In this document: one piece after another, positions 48,502 through 60,615 of the stretch
Layout of the letters: the number at the start of each line of letters is the position of its first letter
How positions within the stretch are numbered: the first letter of the stretch is position 1
Origin: Paramecium sonneborni
Lineage: Eukaryota > Ciliophora > Oligohymenophorea > Peniculida > Parameciidae
Length of the DNA: 64,000 nt
Assembly (NCBI GenBank): GCA_905182985.1
Contig: CAJJDN010000008.1
Location: forward strand, 329,740 to 393,739
Direction: 5' to 3'
The notes under the pieces: generated by a model
The model's database searches: none
What the model saw: the letters and a program-made list of their open reading frames with translations, nothing else
Told to the model about the DNA's origin: nothing
Made by a program: the position numbers and the translations under genes

Positions 48502-50523
48502 TCAATCCCAATCCGAATCAATAGACTTTTATGTCTTTATATTTGGTTCACTTATATTTGCATCAGAAGTTAATTTAGTGCAAATACCTCTAATTAAATC
48601 TGCAACAGCTTAAATTTTTTTACTATTTCCAGTATTTTAAGCATCCCAATATTTCATTTATTAAAATAAGTTTTTATCCTCTTCAGCAAAATGTCCTGGT
48701 GGATCATCTAATTTTTTATCTACTTAAAAAATCTTATATTTCTATTATTAAAATAATAAGATTACTTAGTAATTTGTATCGAATACATTTGTTGATGTTA
48801 ACAAAAAATCAGCAAAATCTAAATCATTTTTTTTATTTGACTAATTTTCCATATCTTCTTAAATTTATTTTAATTTGTTTTCTATTTTAATCATCGGATC
48901 AGATCCTAGTGTAACTGGATGATTTTATTATTTTTATTCTAAATCTTTTAATGATAATACAACAGATTTTTCTAATTCAATACTATGTTATGATATTCTT
49001 GTTTTTTCTATTTCAGTCATATTTTCTTATACAGTTGATTTAGCTGTCATAGGATGTTCTTATACTTTCTGTTATTAATTTACATTTGGTAAAACTGCTT
49101 AACTTTATATTTCTGATACTTTTATTTATTTAACTTATTTAGAAATAATTTATTATGTTTACACATGAGGTCTAATTTCAACTTTTCCTTATTTTTTTGG
49201 AGTATTTATTTAATTTTATTATTATTATTATTATGGTTATGTATATTATTACTAATGTTATTGTTATTATTATTCTTATTATGATTATTATTCTTTTTTT
49301 TTTACTTATAAATATTCTCCACTCATATCTTAATAATCTTCTGGATGATATTAAAATTATTCTTATCTTTCTTTAGTTTTCTATATTCTTTCTTCTAATT
49401 CTCTAATTTATTTTCTCATTTTATCTCTTTATATTTCTTCAGCTTCATCAAGATCGTTTGCATTCTATTAAATTATTTATTCTATTCTATCTAAATCTGA
49501 AATTGACATTTATGATTACTATCTACTAATTTTATTAGACTTAATTCCATCAGATTTTTTAACAGATTGAATACTTTGATTCACTTTAGAATTTGATTAT
49601 TATTATTATTAATTCTATTATTTTTTTGCCTTTTATCTTTTTTACTTTTAATTTTTAACTTATTTTTTACCAGATTAAATTTATTCTTCAACTTCTTCCT
49701 CTTCTAAATCAGCATCTTCTTCATAATTAATTAAAGAAATTTCATTATTGATGGAATATTATTGAGGAACAGAGAATTATGATAGAACATAACTTTCATT
49801 GATTTATTATGGTTACAACTATTCTTATACATCAACTTATTATTCAGATTGTTAATTGATAATGTTTTCATTCTCTATTTAATCATTTTAAACTATTTCT
49901 TCATGTTTTTCAGATGAAATATCTACAATTTATTCTTCTACTTTTATACTAGAAAGACTTTGATCTTCTTAATTTGATTTTTATATATTTTATTCTTCTT
50001 ACTATTACAATTAAAGATATTAATTTTGTTATTATTATTGTTAATATCTTGTAATTTTTTATATACTGGATAAAGAATCTTAAGATCTGTAACTTTCACC
50101 AAAACTTCCGACTCGATTAAATTTAGATCTATTGAGTGCAAATTCTAATTTCTTATGTTGATCAGAGTTTTCATTTAAATGAACATTTTCAACTTTTATT
50201 TATTATTGTAATTGCTTTCTTGTTAAAGTTGTTTATTATCCTTTTGAAATTTTATATTCCTTTTATCTATTATCTAAACCATCTTTACGTAAAAAATATT
50301 CATATTACTAGATATCTAACGACCTCGTTGTAATTTATTCAGGAGAATTTAATAGTGATTAATAATCAGTAACTTTATTGATTTTAGCATAGTTTTGTTT
50401 ATTTTATAGAAATTTAAGTGTATATTTTTAATTTTTAAGTATTGAACTCTGTGCTCCTCCTGTACCACTTGAGAGTTTAATTTCATTTTCTTATCCTTTT
50501 GTAAATGGAATATAATCAAGCAT
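48502..50523 (-). CDS. Gln-rich low-complexity protein, 673 residues
   Basis: A single uninterrupted frame of 674 codons. Acidic and Gln-rich linkers alternate with coiled coil (DLDEAEEIQRDKMRKQIREL). Gln runs are coded largely by TAA and TAG, so under the standard code the gene looks shattered. The folded-looking C-terminus contains FADFLLTSTNVFDTNYQVIL, DDPPGHFAEEDKNLFQQMKY and VADLIRGICTKL. No domain is recognised with confidence; the composition is prion-like and suits an assembly or condensate-forming protein. The start is fixed by MLDYIPFTKGQENEIKLSSG, the first Met in frame. Confidence 0.8.
49212..49293 (-). repeat. TAA-rich polyglutamine-coding microsatellite
   Basis: A run of imperfect TTA/TTG triplets on the plus strand, read on the minus strand as TAA/TAG/CAA codons. 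It gives EQQSQQEQQQQQHQQQ and PQQQQQQNQ inside the Q-rich protein and stays in frame despite its repeat nature. Confidence 0.85.
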
Positions 50524-50686
50524 TTTAATTAATTTAATTGTCTTTTGTTGGTATTAAAATATATATAAAATTATACATATATTATCATTCTAATATATAC
50601 TTCAACAATCAAGTCATCAGTAAAATAAATGATCAAATATTTTATTGTATTTATAATCAAATTTACTAAACAAATATAATTAATAA

Positions 50687-51888
50687 ATGCTATTTAAAAT
50701 TGACTGCTCAAATATTGAATAAAACAAAAAGATTACAATTACTAACATTGCTCCATTCCCAATTTTAGTAAGAATATTAGAAAATAATATCTATAACTTT
50801 CTTCCAACATTCTCATTACTTAAAAGAGATGAATGCAAATAATTTCAAATACTGCTTAAATTAAATCTCAAAGATTCTCAAGAGGTTTAAATTCAAGCAA
50901 TAGAATTCGATGAAACAAAACTTGATTCTTTCGTAATTTGATTATACTCTAATTGTAAGTCTGTTCCACCGTTTTGGAACGAAAAAGTTCAAGGTACCCT
51001 GTAGACATAAACTCTATCACTGCCTGCTACTTCTAATGGAAATAAAACTAATTCATTTAGTTTATATGAAAAGTTACCATCAATTAATTAAACCTTCTAA
51101 GATTAGAAAATAGTATAAGTGAAAATTGATAATTCAATTAAATTCGATACTCAAATTCTTAAACATAATGTAACTAATAATGAAAGTGATTAATTAACAA
51201 ATAAATAAAGATTAAATTCATAATAGTCTTTATAAAACATCAATTCAATAAAAATTGGAGATGAATATAAAAATCAATAAAATTCAAATCCATTTATTTT
51301 AAGAAATACAACTAATAGTTTTGAATCATATCACTAAATCTAAACTAATTTAAATTAATAAAATACTCTTACTATGTCTAACGATCTTAATCAATTTTTA
51401 GATCAAATTGATTCATTTAATAGTCCATTCTAATAATTAACACCCTCTTTATGCTAATCTTAAACTCATTCTTAAAAATACATTAGCGATAATGCATAAT
51501 AAGATCTGAGTTTAAGTGAAACCACTTCAATTTAGAGATGTGAATAAAGAAAATTATCATTCTTATAACATAGTAAATAATAATTTAATGAAAAACCTAA
51601 ATTAAGAGTCATGGAAAGTTCTAAACATTTTGAAAAAAATAAAGAAGTTGAAATCTAAATCTAAAAATAAATTGTAAATTGTTTATTCTAAAAATTTAGG
51701 CAGAATTGAAAATTAGCAAAGAAACACTTTCTACTGAGTTAAAATAATTAAAATTTAAAGCAATGTTTGATTCAAAAAATAAATAATCAGCTTATAAATA
51801 TGATATATACATATGGCATATGCTCTTAACTAGTGTTATATTTCTAATAATAGGAAGCATTACCAAAAAAATTATTTAACTATTTTGA
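50687..51888 (+). CDS. VAP-like protein: MSP domain, linker, C-terminal membrane anchor
   Basis: Predicted 382 residues after removing 27- and 26-nt introns. The N-terminal MSP-type beta-sandwich: LFKIDCSNIEQNKKITITNI, PFPILVRILENN, then LLKRDECKQFQILLKLN and FWNEKVQG. A long Asn/Ser/Gln-rich linker follows, then a short helical segment (LKISKETLSTELKQLKFKAM) and a single C-terminal transmembrane helix (WHMLLTSVIFLIIGSI) with a basic end. This is the VAP plan, an ER receptor for FFAT-bearing lipid-transfer proteins such as OSBPs. The linker is much longer than in animal VAPs, and the electropositive FFAT groove residues were not verified. Confidence 0.82.
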
Positions 51889-52011
51889 TTTTATTATTTT
51901 TAAAAATACAAGAAAAAATATAATCACAATCTATCATTTATTGCTCTGGAAATATCAGACATAATTATTGTTTTGTATTGTAATTAATAATTATCCATTA
52001 TTTTTATAATA

Positions 52012-52566
52012 TCAACTATTTGTATTGTTAATCTAATTTTAAGTACTGCATTATTACTTTGGACTTAATTTAAGTTCACAAATCAAAAAGTTATGATAAC
52101 GAGTTAAATTTATTAAATCAATCAATTAACCAATAATATCACTCTATAAATTTACAATGATCTGAAAATCATCTAATTGCTATCTTGGTTTTATTTATGA
52201 TATTAAATGCAACATTAAATTTAATTTTTTCTCTTTTTAATCTGTTCCAACAAAGTGAGAAATGTCATCAAATATAAAAATATCATATTCTTTATTATCC
52301 ATATATGAAAAAGAACCTAATACAGCTAAATATTCTTAATAGCTTTTAATTAATTTAACATTCATTTGTTATAAAGTTTCTTAATAAACAGGTATTATTT
52401 TTCCAAATAATGATGTATTAGCTAGGAACTTTTCCTCTGAACAAACTAAATAAACACTTAATTAAGTATCAACTATTTTATAGTATGTAAAGTATTATAA
52501 TAGAGTGGTTTTTAAGCTTCTTTAATTTCCTATAAGGCACAAATAAGGATTTTATAATTGTTTCAT
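52012..52566 (-). CDS. Small RecA/Rad51-paralogue-like protein with degenerate P-loop, 184 residues
   Basis: An uninterrupted 185-codon frame. The strand-loop-helix YLCLIGNQRSLKTTLLQYF resembles a Walker A (G....GKT) in which the second Gly is Leu; LSVYLVCSEEKFLANTS and YDIFIFDDISHFV resemble the following strands, with FIFDD like a Walker B. Size and layout recall small Rad51 paralogues of Shu-complex type (for example SWSAP1/Psy3), which assist homologous recombination, but this rests on pattern only. Convergent with the VAP-like gene. Confidence 0.45.
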
Positions 52567-52614
52567 TTTAAATTATTAATTAAAAAATTAGATGTAATTT
52601 ATTTATCAATTTAT

Positions 52615-52893
52615 TCATAAAATTTACAATTAATCATCAAAATTTGTCAGCTTAGTATTTTTTCTAGAATTTTTCATTTTTTATTTAAGAGGCCTGCCAA
52701 TTTAAATAAATAATTAAGATTATTTCACATTTTGGTTCATATTTTCAACTTAATTAGGTTTAATTTTTATCTCTCTATTATATAATAAATTTCATTCAAA
52801 TCTTAATCGTTTAGACATTAAGAAAGTTTGAGAGATATAAATCTAAAATTTAGTTTTGATAATAAATCTTTCTTTGCTGTTTTCTGCAGTCAT
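52615..52893 (-). CDS. Possible small protein, 78 residues
   Basis: The frame from MTAENSKERFIIKTKFQIYI is interrupted by TGA but a 42-nt GT...TAG intron removes it and joins to IEIKIKPNQVENMNQNVKQ and NSRKNTKLTNFDDQLQIL. Length is then exactly 79 codons. No family recognised. It shares a strand with the P-loop-like gene, 48 bp upstream of it. Confidence 0.35.
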
Positions 52894-54229
52894 TTATAAA
52901 TTATTAAGGAATCATCTAAATTTTATATTTTTAGGTAATTTCTTCAATCGCTTTAAACAATAAAATATGAAGAGTAAATCTAAACAGATTTATTTGTTTT
53001 AGTTTTTAAATAATTTTATTTTATTCAAGAAATAAAGATTATTATCCTACTCTCTTAACTTAATTAAATATAATTTTTAATTTTACAAACCCTATAAAAA
53101 CTCCAAAACCAACTTTTTAAAAACTTAATTTACAAAAGTTACTACAAAAACTAATGATTTAAATTTGTATCTTAACATAAAAAGCAAAGCAAAGTTTTTT
53201 ATTTCTTTTTAAGTAACAAATTAATTAGCAAATATTTAAATATTATCCAACTTAACATTTACTTTGATGTTTAAAACTAAAAATTTCAATATATCTGTTT
53301 TGTTAATATACTAAAAGAATTTTTAAATAAGAAAATTTATTTGATTTGATTAAAAATGAAAATATGATGTTAGTTTAACTTATCCGATTTCAGGTTGATT
53401 TTTAAAACTAATAGTATTTTGCAATTAAAGTACGTGAAAATATAATTGAAACATTAAATTAGCTCGTTGAGTTTTATAACTTGAATTCAACAGTGTTAAA
53501 AATATTCCTAATTAGTTAAGCAAACCTATTTTAGTTGTAAATATTATGTTTATAATTTATTTTTATTCTTATATTTATATGATGAACGAATAGTATTTTT
53601 AGTACTAAATAAATTGATTTATTTTTATTCATTAGCTTAAAACTTTAAGATAAGCTTTTCCTTATTTTAGTTGAGCTATTTTTGCAAATTATGCTCATTA
53701 TTATTTGTATTTCAGTTAAGTATGAGACTATCTTTATGGTAAACATAAAAATATTGACTTCTATAAAAAAATAAATGCTTAGCATAAAATATTAATTCAT
53801 ATCGATTTCCTATATAATAAATTTGGATAGTTGATTGATTACATCATCTTTTTCACATAAGTTGATTTAAGTTAATTAAATTTTCTTCATAACTTATCCA
53901 GATAACAAACTCTAAAACTTAAAGTATATAATATAGTATCAATTTCCTAAAGTATAGAACTTATTGTCTAATGATTTATCTACTTTCAGATCCAATATAT
54001 CAATTTATATTTGATTTAAGACGCATTAAATTGAATAGCTGAAATGCTAGATAATTATCAACATTTTTATTTTGGCAACTTTTACTCAACATGCTTGAAT
54101 TGAGATAGCAATTAAACTATACAGAAATGTTTAGAAATCTCTTATTTAATGTTAAATTGATATAATCAAGCAAATATATTTTTAAAGATGCTATTTAAGA
54201 ATAAAAATCATGGTAATACTGATTATTTT
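52894..54229. other. Gene-poor AT-rich region
   Basis: About 1.3 kb with many homopolymers. Several short TGA-limited plus-strand frames around 53720-54180 lack starts, conserved motifs or intron-restored continuity. Nothing supportable seen. Confidence 0.5.
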
Positions 54230-54466
54230 TCAACAAATCAAACAGCATTTTTAATTTTGATTTTCATAATTATTGAAATTATGCTCTTTCCAACAATCTA
54301 CTAATACTATTTAATGTATTTTATTTCCTTTCACTATTTCATCAATGAATGTCACTTAATGCATTTTATACCCTTTTAATATAGGATGACCCTTCTTATC
54401 AATTCTCATTCCTTCGCTTAGCTTTTTTGAACTTAATCTCGTTCTTGAAACTTAAGGTACTTCCAT
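54230..54466 (-). CDS. Small protein with CaaX-like C-terminus, 78 residues
   Basis: An intronless frame with markedly richer composition than its surroundings: MEVPQVSRTRLSSKKLSEGM, KKGHPILKGYKMHQVTFIDE and KIHQIVLVDCWKEHNFNNYE. It ends KCCLIC, so the last four residues CLIC fit a CaaX box with an extra Cys just before, consistent with prenylation and possibly palmitoylation at a membrane. The SxKKLSEGM...HPILKG spacing looks constrained. No family named. Confidence 0.6.
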
Positions 54467-54594
54467 TATACAATAATTTAAATTAAACATTTTTAAGATT
54501 ATTTCAAAGTTATCCAATCTTATCTAAGATAATTCTTTTAATCTAATTTTATTGTTTTTAATAATAGCAATCATTTAAACATAAAATTAAAAGC

Positions 54595-55014
54595 TCATAT
54601 TTCTAAAAAAATTGTAGGGCGGGTCTATGTTTTGATGGTAATATCTATCCTTAGTAATTAAATTTAAGTTTAATAAAGAGAATAAATAAAATATAATAAT
54701 TGAGATTCATCAAAGTATCTGAATATTTTGATTTGATTTTTAGAGATAATATAATAAATTTTAAAAATCTTGTATTTATTTTAATTGTTAAAATGTGTAT
54801 GAAAATCCAGAAAGAATTTTATATAAATAAATAATTTATAGTTTAATTTTGATGATATTTTTGAAAAATCTAATTTGATAATTAAATTTTTAGATATATT
54901 CAAAATCTTATAATTCTATATTTCTCTGTAATTTAAGAGCTTCTAATTATTTTTGTATAAATTCAAAACTAATTTTAAGATTCTTCTACATGTAATCTCA
55001 TCTTTTTTACTCAT
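54595..55014 (-). other. Weak ORF, 139 codons
   Basis: MSKKDEITCRRILKLVLNLY... runs to a TGA but is dominated by Ile/Lys/Tyr/Asn/Phe, as expected for AT-rich DNA when TGA is the only stop. Recorded only as a candidate. Confidence 0.15.
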
Positions 55015-55456
55015 TCTTCTATTTTTCTTAAATGGTTTGAATTTTTAAAAACTTTTAAAGCAAGATTTAAGTTAAAATTATAAAAAAAGAAGTTTTAATA
55101 ATTATTTTTTACATCTGATTTTATAGTTCATAAATTACTCTTACAAAAATAAATTAATTTAAATTTATTTATTTTTTCTTACATCATAAAAAATACTCTA
55201 TAAAAAGAAAGCTCTTTTTTGAATTATTTCATTCTGTTATAACTTCTAATATTAAAAATGATATTTCGAATAAATTAGATTTACTCTATTGAAATACAAT
55301 TTCTAAAATTTGTATATAATCTATTTTTAACAATTACTTTAAAATGTGAAATGTTTTGTTTTTTTTGATTTTAGGATTGATTATTTATAGTAATCATATT
55401 TGGATTTATTATCTGAAATCTATTATATAATTTATTATTTTATTATAATTATTCAG
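55015..55456. other. AT-rich intergenic DNA
   Basis: About 440 bp upstream of the next gene; no supportable feature. Confidence 0.5.
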
Positions 55457-56575
55457 ATGTTTGCTTCTGAAAAAGGTTGGGAGATCGATGAAACTTAATA
55501 TCTTGATAATTTAATAAGCGGAAATCTTTTAAAAACTTCAGAGAAAAGAAAATTGATTATTACCAGTCATAGAGTTAGAACATTATCATAACCAAAAATA
55601 GCCACTCCTAGTTTATAATCCTGTAGAAAGCATTTAGTTTCAAGATCATAAATTTAAACTGCAAAATAGAACTTATAATTTAATTTTGCAATTTTGGATG
55701 ATATTCTTTAAAGAAAAAGATCAAATCATCTTTCCCATTTATCAAAATTATCTTTTCCTCCAATTAAACAAAACATATAGATGTAATAACAATCCTTTAG
55801 AAATCAAAATTCAAAGTATAACATAATCAATTTGAGTAATTTTTTAATGAATTCTCCATAAACAATCTAGAGATAATAAATATAATTAAATAAAGTACTT
55901 GGTAGAGTATATAAATGATAATTATAATATTTCATATGAGTAAATGACTAATTAAGTGAAATATTTAAGAGGTAGATTGAGCAAATAATCAACATAAGAA
56001 TAATAATTATATATTTATTTTATATGAAAACTTCAATTCCTGTATTATAAAAGAAGCCTATAAATCTTATGAAATTGAATTATTAAAAGATAATGAGTCA
56101 AATAAATTAAGAATATGTACCTACACAAACCAATTTTCATAGCCCAATAAAATCTAAAAAGAAGTAAAACCAACATTTCACATTTGCGTTATCTTCAATA
56201 GAGCAATATTAAACAATCAACTATAATGATGAACCAAAATTACCTGAAATAAAAAGATAGAGAAACGATTCTTTTACACAAGCATTCAAATTACATGTAG
56301 ATATCAAGAAATCAGAAGACAGTTAGATTCTTTCGTTAGATAAATGGAAAGGTCCAAAAAAGAGAAGTTAATCACCAGCAAGAAGATCTACAAAAATATT
56401 ACCTCCTATGAATGTTAATTATAAATAAAGAAATAGTCAAAGTTTAATGGTTTTAAGAAGTCATTAATTAGATGAAATGAAAAAATTATAACATCTCATA
56501 AAAGATGTTTTAACAAAATAAGATCATTAAATGAATCATCATTTTGATTCATTGTAATAAGAACTCTCGGAATGA
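55457..56575 (+). CDS. Hypothetical basic protein, 359 residues
   Basis: A Ser/Lys/Gln-rich protein: N-terminal MFASEKGWEIDETQYLDNLI, later NFHSPIKSKKKQNQHFTFAL, KWKGPKKRSQSPARRSTK, and a C-terminal coiled coil (HQLDEMKKLQHLIKDVLTKQ). A 39-nt GT...GAG intron in the middle restores frame and makes the length exactly 360 codons, though 39 nt is long for this genome. Many SP/RS sites suggest a phosphoregulated, disordered protein. No domain recognised. Confidence 0.65.
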
Positions 56576-56944
56576 ATAGTAAATATTTATATTAGTTTTC
56601 TCCTTTAAGAACATTTTAATAATATAATTTAATAAATTAATTTGTTATACTAGCCTTGCTTAAACTAATTGAAAAATGCAATATCTAGTTGTTTCTTAAT
56701 CAACTAAACAATTTTATTAAGAAAATTGATTTAATTTGAAAAAGGTGAATATAATTTGATTTATGATTTGCCAAAAAATTGTATATAGAATTGATGGCAT
56801 CATCATAATATATTGAAAAAAGAATAATTATGTTAGATTTATGTTGGATGAGATATAATAAATTAAAAACAAATGCTAAATAATTTTCTTTCAGCTTTAA
56901 TGAGTCTATATATATTTACAAGTTTTGTTATCATTAAATATTAA

Positions 56945-58602
56945 ATGTAAGATAGTGAAGCAAATAAATCATCCAAAAATATAGAGAAACCTTAACTATA
57001 TAAATGGAGATGGGTGATGCTGATTTTATTTACTTTGGCTGTGTTTATGAATAGTATACCAGGAGAAATTTATGTTCCACCTTCAGCTGAAATTTAAGAG
57101 ATTTATTCTGAAAGTGAAACAATGATAACTCTTGCTTAAACTAGTTACGTGATTATGCATCCAATTTTATCAATTCCTTGTTCATAGTGTAATTCTGATA
57201 AAATCATAATTAGTTATTGTAAAATATGGATGGGCTTCAGCAACAAATATAGGTGTAGCATTAACAATAGGAGGGAGCTTAATAAAATTACTTGTTAATC
57301 AAACAGGGTAATTAATTTATAGAATCATATAGATTTTTTATTATTGTACTTGGTTAAGCACTAATTGGAGCGGGAAAGCCATTTATTTTAAATGCTCAAG
57401 CTTCTATGGCATAGAACTGGTTTTATCCAGAATCAAGACCTTCAATTATTATAGCTTTAAATGTTCTTAATTTAATATCCAATGTCGTAACTTTAATGAT
57501 ACCAGGAAAATGGATATTTAGAAATTATGAATATGAAAATACAAATGAATCAATTACATAAGGAAAAGATTTAGTTAATTAATTAAATATGGTTTGTCTA
57601 TTTATGACACTGACATTAGTCCCTTGCTTTGTATTTTTAAGAAGTGTTGCACCTACTCCACCATCTGCATTAGTCTAATAAGAAGAGAAGAAAATTAACA
57701 CCAAGAAAACTATGTTAAAAATACTCTCAAATCATAACTTTTAATGTTGTTTACTAGCATATTCAGTTTATTTAGGATTAGTTAAATGTTTAGTTTTGAT
57801 ATTACCTTATCTTATAAGACCAGCAGGATATGGAAAAGGTGAGGTATCAATAGCTGGATCTATTGCTATGGCTTCTGCAGCATTGAGCTAATCTACATTA
57901 GCAGCTTTCATATAAAAATTTAAAAATGTCAAAACTTAACTAATAAAAGTTCTAATGATTATATCAACAGGATCTTTAGGTGTTTTCTATTTATCTATTA
58001 CAAATGGTAATTTAATTTTCATTTACTTTGCTATTGGATTAGTTGGATTCTTTATAATGCCTATAGCACCTGTCCTAATGGATATAAGTTGTGATGTAGT
58101 TTTTCCAATTAGTCCAAGCTATGCTATAGGAATTATGTATATAGGATCTTAATTATTACTGGTTATCTTCACTCAAGTTGAAGCTGTCATAGTAGGTGGT
58201 GCCAACAGTACTATGACAAGGGTCACTATCACATTAATTTTAGATATGGGATTACAATTATTAGGCCTATTTTTATTCTCCTTCATTAGAATTAATAAAG
58301 GAGGGGTTACATAATCAACTGTAATTTATTTATATTAATATTAGCATGTTATTTCACCTATAGATGTTTAAGAATCTTTAGTCTAGGGAAGATCTTTATT
58401 TTAAAAAGGCTAAGCCTTCTCTTCATCTTATGTTGGAAGCTCATTTTTCAATGCTTAAGCATCTATAGCCTTTATTGGTACTACTCCTACTGCACCTTAT
58501 ACTGATTATGAAAAAGATTAAAAATAACCTATTTTCACATCAGAAATTGTTTAATGGTAAAATGGTGATATTAATTAACAGGATTAGATTAAATAATAAT
58601 GA
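56945..58602 (+). CDS. Major facilitator transporter, SLC49/FLVCR-like
   Basis: Predicted 532 residues after introns of 34 and 25 nt. Twelve hydrophobic segments are expected. TM1 is RWVMLILFTLAVFMNSIPGE; the periplasmic-side motif is PPSAEIQEIYSESETMITLA; KYGWASATNIGVALTIGG is the loop2-3/TM3 region; FILNAQASMAQNWFYPESRP followed by ALNVLNLISNVVTLMIPG matches the SLC49 (FLVCR/DIRC2) conserved N-x-A-x-x-x-x-x-W-F-x-x-x-x-R region. A long central loop (TPPSALVQQEEKKINTK) separates the halves. The C-terminal cytosolic tail is Gln/Ser-rich. Family members move haem, choline or related solutes; the substrate cannot be told. Confidence 0.85.
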
Positions 58603-58825
58603 GTATACATAACAAAATTATTCCATTTTTTATTATAACATTTTCATTTTACTCATATTTTTATTTAAAAGCACTTATCAATCTAAATTCTTTATCTAAC
58701 ATCTTTATAATTCTAATACAAAAGATATAGAATTTAGATTATAGAATAATGACATTATTAAACACTTTTGTTTAAATATAGAAAATACATCATCTTATTA
58801 ATTATTTTTCTCGAAATTTATATAA

Positions 58826-59994
58826 ATGATCAATGAATCTGTCTAGATAGAATAAGGAAAACTATATTAAATAAGACATTAAGCTACAAAATTATATCTC
58901 AAAGGAACTATTCATTTTATAGTTGAAAAAAAATTATTTAGCACAAAAGAGCTTGATGAATACTATTTGGGAACAAGTATAAAAGAAGAAGATTTTTATA
59001 CCTACTTTATATTTGAAAAGTACTTACCTACTGATAATAACATTGAACTAGGAAATATTGTTTCAATACTAAATTATGGATAATAATATTATGTTTCATT
59101 AAATAAAGATAAAAAATCAGAAGTCACTAATTAATGTTATGCATATTTAGGATAAGAAAAACATTATTTCATTATTTAACCTGAAAAAGATGTATTTGCA
59201 AGCAATATTAATTCTATTGAAACTTCTATAAAGAATAATTTGGTTAGATTTACCTCTATTCATAATGGATATAGTTTACATTCTCATTTTAATACTTATA
59301 AAACAGAGAAAGTAGCATAATATCATGAAGTAACAGGATATAAAAATTAAGATGAAAATGATTTATGGGAAATTATTCCTGTTAAAGAAAATTCAATTAA
59401 AAATTTTATCCCAAAGATTAAAAAGTATGAGCCTATTCAGATATTTAATGAAGACATCATAATTTTAAGAAACTTTTGGACTGGATGGGCTCTGCATTCT
59501 CATTAAATAAATTACAGATCTTCAAAAGCTTAAGAAGTCACCCTAGCTTGCTATGAAAGAGAATGTAATATATAAATAAACCTTATTATTAGAAAATGAT
59601 CTTTGGATAATTACAAAGTTGAACATAAAAGAAAATGATGATGGAATCATAAGAAGAAATGATGAAATTGTTCTTTAGCATAAATAAACTAAAAAATTTC
59701 TATCATGGTCCAATTTTTTAACATATTCCTAATCAGGATATTAAGTTTAAGGATTGAATAGCAAACCTATTACAGGATTTTAATTAGAGTGTATTATGTT
59801 TATTCATTTTAGACTTTGAGAATTAACCTTTAAGAGTGAACAGCCCATTTTTAATTAAGATCATCAACAAAAATTTATACTTGTCGTAATAGAATATTTA
59901 AACAGAGAGTAAAGCAGGAAGCTAAAAAGAGGCAGCTTTTGTTTAAAAGTTTAGTGGTTCATGTTTATGGGTAGTAGAATCAAGAAACAAATGA
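58826..59994 (+). CDS. MIR-domain protein
   Basis: From the ATG at 58826, introns of 28 and 22 nt close a 373-codon frame. MIR motifs are clear: LVRFTSIHNGYSLHSHFNTY, QYHEVTGYKNQDENDLWEII, ILRNFWTGWALHSHQINYRS with QEVTLACYERE, and NDLWIITKLNIKENDDGIIR. MIR beta-trefoils occur in ER protein O-mannosyltransferases, SDF2 and IP3/ryanodine receptors; no transmembrane transferase or channel part is present, so a lumenal SDF2-like chaperone role is likeliest. The same frame stays open and coding-like upstream to about 58600 (DIEFRLQNNDIIKHF), so the true start is earlier. A hydrophobic leader at 58599 (IIPFFIITFSFYSYFYL) lies in another frame. Confidence 0.75.
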
Positions 59995-60615
59995 TTTTTA
60001 GTTTATTTTTACCATTATATTTCAGTTTTAATTCTTTCAATTTATCAAAACATAAACTCTTTTTTTTGAATCCTAATCTATTTGTCTATAATAATTTATC
60101 AACAAAAGTTATGCTTTTAGATTATGATCCTCTGATTTTAATTTAATTTTTATAATTCTAAAATATTATACTCACTTTTATTTAATTGTTATGTTTCTAC
60201 AATCTTTACAACATTTTTAGAATAGTTGAATAATTAAGGTTTAGTTAAATTGAACCCAAATTATAAATAAAGAATTTGAATTAACTTTGAAAAATAAATA
60301 TCATTTATATCAGCTTTCTGTAAAATTTATTAAAGTTTTTTTAGCATAATTACAATTATAAGTGTCGATATTCATTTAATTAGCAAATAAAATATTAAGT
60401 TTTAACTATGAATGATTATATAATTTTGAGATACTTTACAGCTGTGCAATTTGGATGAAATAATTAAATGAATCATATATTTTAAAGATAACAAAATTTA
60501 CTAAAATTTAAATTAAAATTTTCTTTAATCTAGTTTGATAGTTTAAGGAATCATAAAAAATAAATATTGTGATTAATTATTACTCGAATTTCATAATTAA
60601 TAATATACAAATCAA
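59995..60615. other. AT-rich intergenic DNA, partly duplicated
   Basis: No supported gene; from 60023 on it belongs to copy 1 of the second duplication. The plus strand stays free of TGA for about 100 codons from 59991, but with noncoding-like composition. Confidence 0.4.

Noticed and set aside
52300..52580. A longer minus-strand gene starting MKNSRKNTK upstream of the P-loop-like protein
   Set aside because: That segment reads into TGA codons in its own frame; the P-loop-like ORF is complete with its own ATG at 52566.
54595..55014. 139-codon minus-strand ORF as a gene
   Set aside because: With TGA as the only stop in DNA this AT-rich, frames of this length are expected by chance, and the composition is Ile/Lys/Asn-dominated without motifs.
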